Assembly (NCBI GenBank): GCA_015065975.1
Contig: SVPG01000001.1
Span: 1-64,000 of the forward strand
Length of the DNA: 64,000 bases
Direction of reading: 5' to 3'
From: Oscillospiraceae bacterium
GTDB lineage: Bacteria > Bacillota > Clostridia > Oscillospirales > Acutalibacteraceae
Shown here one piece after another: positions 61,211 to 64,000 of the stretch (within the stretch, counting starts at the first letter, position 1; the number at the start of each line of letters is the position of its first letter). A program made the position numbers and the translations under genes. The notes beneath the pieces are model-generated. The model was not told where the DNA came from, did no database searches, and worked only from the letters and a program-made list of their open reading frames with translations.

Positions 61211-61759
61211 CTATTCCTCGATAACGGTTATAAAGCTTGCGGGACCGTCAACAGCCTGCTGACCGTGAGGTATCTGCGGATCGAAATAGATGCAGTCGCC
61301 CTCTTCAAGCACTATATCCTTGCGTCCGATAGTAACGCACACCTTGCCCGAAAGCACATAGTTGAATTCCTGACCCGAATGGGCAACAAGAGACGGACGC
61401 TCGTCCTCGGGCTTGAGGTTTACCAGCATCGGCTCCATATCGCGTCCCTTGAAATTGAAGCAGAGACTTGCGTAATCATAGCCGGGATATCTCTCAACCT
61501 TTGCTCCCGCGCCTTTTCTTGTTACGGTATAGGTCTCCATTTTCGGAGAACGTCCCGTGAGAAGTGTGGTGAACTCGACGTTGAGTATCGAAGCTATTTC
61601 ATAAAGTGTGCTGATCGGAATATCCTGCTCTCCCGATTCAAAAGAAAGGTAATTTATAAGCGATACTCCAAGCTGGTTTGCCATATCCTGAGGCTCTATC
61701 TCCAAAATTTCACGAAGCTCTTTTATTCTGACCGGAATATTCTTAAGATCCATCTGCAT
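61211..61759 (-). CDS. XRE-family transcription regulator with cupin domain
   Basis: A 182-residue protein with an N-terminal helix-turn-helix (IKELREILEIEPQDMANQLG, about residues 12-65) and a C-terminal cupin sensor domain (about 105-180; VAHSGQEFNYVLSGKVCVTI, EGDCIYFDPQIPHGQQAV). The cupin His, Glu and Asp residues of the metal or ligand pocket are present. It is first in the operon with acyl-CoA synthetase and probably senses a metabolite. A palindrome in the promoter could be its own operator. AAAGGA lies ten bases before ATG 61759. Confidence 0.92.
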   Translation of the reverse strand: MQMDLKNIPVRIKELREILEIEPQDMANQLGVSLINYLSFESGEQDIPISTLYEIASILNVEFTTLLTGRSPKMETYTVTRKGAGAKVERYPGYDYASLCFNFKGRDMEPMLVNLKPEDERPSLVAHSGQEFNYVLSGKVCVTIGRKDIVLEEGDCIYFDPQIPHGQQAVDGPASFITVIEE

Positions 61760-61791
61760 AATAAGTCAGTCCTTTTCATTATTATTAAAGT

Positions 61792-61812
61792 ATTATATCA
61801 CAGCACGCGTGC
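61792..61812 (-). promoter_or_regulatory. Promoter of the XRE-cupin operon with 10-bp palindrome
   Basis: Minus-strand TATAAT (61792-61797) with a TGA extension; the -35 is poor. GCACGCGTGC (61803-61812), a perfect palindrome, lies just upstream of the -10 in the spacer, where a repressor would block RNA polymerase. Confidence 0.6.
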
Positions 61813-61847
61813 AAATAAAAGAGATATTTTCATTTATTGCGTAAAAA

Positions 61848-61879
61848 GGGCGAAATCCTTGCCTTCAAGGATTTCGCCC
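61848..61879 (-). terminator. Terminator after the ECF S-component gene
   Basis: GGGCGAAATCCTTG pairs with CAAGGATTTCGCCC; on the minus strand TTTTTAC follows. Confidence 0.9.
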
Positions 61880-61887
61880 AACGATTA

Positions 61888-62406
61888 TTATTCCTTTTTC
61901 ACAAGCTTTTCAAACAGCGGCTGCAGAAACCATATGAACACGGCGTTTCCAGCTGCGTGATATCCGTCAAAGAGAAGTCCCGACAGCCAGTAGGCAACGT
62001 ATCCCGCTGCGGCGCCTGTACTGATGGCGTTCCACGAAAATATTGATATCACCGCACCGTAAAGAAAGCCGCACAGCGCCGCCCACCCGAGCATAACAAG
62101 CGGATGGTGATGCTTTCTGAAAAGCAGACCCGATACAACGCCTATCGCCGCCCAGGCTATTATCTGATAGACCGTCCATATACCGAACCCGAGATAGGCA
62201 TTTGTGACGATGACCACCACAACAGATGACACCACAGAGTCCCATATACCTATATATATAGCCATAAGGATTATGATAGCTGTAACGGGCTGGATGTTCG
62301 GAAGCGCACCGAGCGCAATACGTCCCACAACCGCAACCGCGCAGAGCATACCGTCGATCGCTATACGACGTATTCTGTCACGCGGCATCAGAGAAGCTGT
62401 TACCAT
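61888..62406 (-). CDS. ECF transporter S component, likely for cobalamin or a precursor
   Basis: Energy-coupling factor S components are small membrane proteins that bind a vitamin and dock to a shared ATPase/T module. This 172-residue protein has six predicted helices, including GRIALGALPNIQPVTAIIIL and LFRKHHHPLVMLGWAALCGF; the position and size suit S components. The ATG at 62406 overlaps the stop of the DUF4430 gene by 7 bases. Control by a cobalamin riboswitch upstream suggests that the substrate is a corrinoid, as for CbrT, but this is context, not sequence, evidence. No ECF ATPase or T gene is in the window. Confidence 0.82.
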   Translation of the reverse strand: MVTASLMPRDRIRRIAIDGMLCAVAVVGRIALGALPNIQPVTAIIILMAIYIGIWDSVVSSVVVVIVTNAYLGFGIWTVYQIIAWAAIGVVSGLLFRKHHHPLVMLGWAALCGFLYGAVISIFSWNAISTGAAAGYVAYWLSGLLFDGYHAAGNAVFIWFLQPLFEKLVKKE

Positions 62407-62870
62407 GTCAGGACGCTGAGATCAAATACTACCTCGTCGCCGTCAGCAGGATAACATTCGGATGCGCCGACCATGGATGACTCTCCGTTGATTGTGAATG
62501 TCCAGTACATGCTTTCTGCCGCATTCTCGCTGTTGCCGCAGATGGAGGTTATGTATGCACCGTAAGCGCCGTCGCTGTATTCAACGCCGCCGTCCTGTGT
62601 GATATTCTCTACCATAACATCAAAAAGGCTCTCGCCCTCTTCGGCTGTGACTTCACCCGAATAGACAACCTCTTCCTTCGAAAGAGTTACCTCGATCGAA
62701 TATGTCACGGTGTCTGCTGCATTGCTGTCCGATACCGTCGGAGCTGCAGGCTCATTTGCGTCGCCGAGCTTGGGCAGGATAATTATGGCAGCAGCCGCGA
62801 TCACGAGAACCACAGCGACAACGATCCATAAAACCTTGCTGATACCCTTTTTCTCTGTCTTTTTGCTCAT
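62400..62870 (-). CDS. DUF4430 (transcobalamin C-terminal-like) membrane-anchored protein
   Basis: A 156-residue protein with a basic N-terminus, one hydrophobic segment (about residues 13-33) and an extracellular DUF4430 domain (about 55-156). The domain shows SIEVTLSKEEVVYSGEVTAE, ESLFDVMVENI and YWTFTINGESSMVGASECYP, the pattern shared with the C-terminal domain of vertebrate transcobalamins and intrinsic factor. It is first behind the cobalamin riboswitch and is coupled to the ECF S gene, so it may capture corrinoid outside the cell. GAAAGGA precedes the ATG. Confidence 0.85.
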   Translation of the reverse strand: MSKKTEKKGISKVLWIVVAVVLVIAAAAIIILPKLGDANEPAAPTVSDSNAADTVTYSIEVTLSKEEVVYSGEVTAEEGESLFDVMVENITQDGGVEYSDGAYGAYITSICGNSENAAESMYWTFTINGESSMVGASECYPADGDEVVFDLSVLTW

Positions 62871-62927
62871 TTTTCAACATTCCTTTCATGTCCCGCAGGT
62901 TCGGGCAAGCAACTTCCGTTCCCGCGC

Positions 62928-62958
62928 AAAAAAATTGACGCCCGCATTTACGGACGCC
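62928..62958 (-). terminator. Riboswitch-controlled terminator before the DUF4430 gene
   Basis: GGCGTCCGT pairs with GCGGGCGTC (with G-U pairs) around AAAT; on the minus strand AATTTTTTT follows. It stands between the riboswitch and the start codon. Confidence 0.8.
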
Positions 62959-63019
62959 TATATCAGGACCGTACATAAAATATGCACAGTCAAGATATGG
63001 CCTGTCCAAGTTCCGTGGA

Positions 63020-63192
63020 AATGCCATCAGACACGACAAGGAGGTCTCCTGACTGAGCATCACAGCCGATCTTCTGCCTTCCCGAAAGATTGCTCTTTCA
63101 GTGACTTGAGAAAACTCAAACAAAGATCGGCTCCGCATCACAGTGGCGGCTCCGTACGGGATTTTCACCCGTTTCCCTTTTCTTGTCGCCTA
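63020..63192 (-). promoter_or_regulatory. Cobalamin (adenosylcobalamin-type) riboswitch
   Basis: Read on the minus strand: AAGGGAAACGGGTGAAAATC, then CCCGTACGGAGCCGCCACTG (with the GCCACTG core), TGATGCGGAGCCGATC, and near the 3' end AGTCAGGAGACCTCC, the B12 box. These are the conserved elements in the right order. A terminator 60-90 bases later makes it an OFF switch by transcription termination when the ligand binds. The gap 62871-63207 is otherwise without a gene. Confidence 0.95.
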
Positions 63193-63207
63193 TTGAATTT
63201 TTATGGT

Positions 63208-64000
63208 TTATCCGAGCTGAACGGTGACTGTATATGTACCGACAGTCCAGCAGTTGTTGCAATTCCTGAAGAATACCGTTGCCTTGACAGCCTTCTGACC
63301 CGAAGCACTGTCGACCGAAGAAAGATCCACATCAACGACGCAGTCCGATTCGCTCAGTTTTGACAGAGACGACACCGGTCCGACTATCCTTACATTTTCT
63401 ATCTTCTGACTGATGATGGACGCCGACATTCCCTCTCCGTTTATGATACGGAAATGAGCCGTGCCGTTGTTGAGAGTCAAGGTCTTCGTCGCATATCCAC
63501 CAAGGTTGAACATTACCGTTACCTCGCTGATATCGTCGCCTATCGAAACGCCCGAATTGACGCTAAGTTTGAGCTTCTGCGACGGGCTGAGCGGTTCGAG
63601 AGCCGCGAGGTCAACCTGACTTTCAAGCGTGTATTTTCCGCTCTCTGCCAGCTTGTCGATCACGTCCGCCTTGCCCTCCAGTCTTATCGTGGACGGCGTG
63701 AGCGTGTATGACAGCGTGCTTGTATCAAATCCTGTCGGAACATTCTTGAAGGTTACCTCGAGCGGAAGATTTGCCACCTTTTCAATCGGAACCTGAACCT
63801 GCAGCTCCTCCTGAGTGGGCGCTCCTTCAAACTCCTGAGTACCGTCGGAATAAGCTACAACGGTTATCTTGCTGCGTTCCGCCTCAGTGAGTTCAACTCC
63901 GTTTTCGTCCTTGAAGGTCAGCGTTCCTGGGAAGGTCTCCGTTGCCGTAAGAGTCTTGTTTACATCGGCAGACAGAACCACACTCGCGATTCTGTTGACC
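63208..64000 (-). CDS. YbbR-domain protein (CdaR-like), C-terminal part, cut by window edge
   Basis: About 264 codons of the 3' part of a protein with tandem YbbR domains (for example FPGTLTFKDENGVELTE, VEVTFKNVPTGFDTSTLSYTL-type and SPSQKLKLSVNSGVSIGDD). In Firmicutes such proteins (CdaR) are membrane-anchored activators of the diadenylate cyclase CdaA, and the gene usually follows cdaA and precedes glmM; those genes would lie beyond 64000. The upstream part, including any start, is outside the window. Note that the riboswitch begins within about 16 bases of its stop. Confidence 0.8.
   Translation of the reverse strand, partial: VNRIASVVLSADVNKTLTATETFPGTLTFKDENGVELTEAERSKITVVAYSDGTQEFEGAPTQEELQVQVPIEKVANLPLEVTFKNVPTGFDTSTLSYTLTPSTIRLEGKADVIDKLAESGKYTLESQVDLAALEPLSPSQKLKLSVNSGVSIGDDISEVTVMFNLGGYATKTLTLNNGTAHFRIINGEGMSASIISQKIENVRIVGPVSSLSKLSESDCVVDVDLSSVDSASGQKAVKATVFFRNCNNCWTVGTYTVTVQLG

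Overview
The window looks like a chromosomal segment of an anaerobic, low-to-mid GC Gram-positive bacterium of the class Clostridia, most like the Oscillospiraceae/Ruminococcaceae. The evidence is strong GGAGG-type ribosome sites, sigma-A promoters with 17-bp spacers, a T-box leader, a PASTA-containing penicillin-binding protein next to a complete-looking dcw cluster, a MurE with the meso-diaminopimelate motif DNPR, pyruvate:ferredoxin oxidoreductase, and a cobalamin riboswitch beside an ECF transporter gene. No rRNA, tRNA, phage, transposase or CRISPR array was seen. Nearly all of it is coding, and the family assignments rest on motifs read by eye.

Layout. 1-6.6 kb: start of nifJ (cut by the window edge), a CapA-like enzyme, polA and an M23 peptidase. 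6.6-10.2 kb: a sugar ABC transporter (binding lipoprotein and two permeases, no ATPase) with a LacI-style operator in its leader. 10.7-14.5 kb: folA, a D,D-carboxypeptidase, a GH3 enzyme and a YfbR-like HD protein; four copies of a 20-bp AT-rich repeat sit in and between these genes, and one adjoins a block of hairpins. 14.7-19.6 kb: cell-surface genes, including a G5/3D-domain protein and a sortase-type surface protein. 19.6-24.6 kb: a T-box-led ilvB-ilvN-maoC-yczE operon and a MATE exporter. 24.7-33.6 kb: the least familiar block, made of a 1771-residue repeat protein, a transmembrane PP2C phosphatase and a divergent membrane-embedded LuxR-type regulator. 33.7-41 kb: YdbS/YdbT-like genes, a cysteine-ladder protein, a 50-residue membrane protein, rpsT, apgM, an anion permease and an orphan fumarase beta subunit.

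41-57.4 kb: the division and wall cluster, read on the minus strand as mraZ-rsmH-ftsL-spoVD/ftsI-murE-murF-mraY-ftsW-murG-murA-ftsQ-ftsZ, followed by a DivIVA-like gene. murD, murC and ftsA are not in it. 57.8-61.8 kb: an operon of an XRE-cupin regulator, an acyl-CoA synthetase, rsmD, coaD and a coiled-coil protein; rsmD appears to start at an ATT codon. 61.9-64 kb: an ECF S component and a DUF4430 protein behind an adenosylcobalamin-type riboswitch and terminator, then the end of a YbbR/CdaR-like gene cut by the window edge.

Taken together, the window is mostly peptidoglycan and division housekeeping plus nutrient uptake. The strongest candidates for undescribed biology are the PP2C / giant repeat protein / membrane LuxR neighbourhood, the B12-riboswitch-controlled DUF4430-ECF pair, the ATT start of rsmD, the altered SxN motif of the carboxypeptidase, and the small dispersed repeat with its hairpin block.
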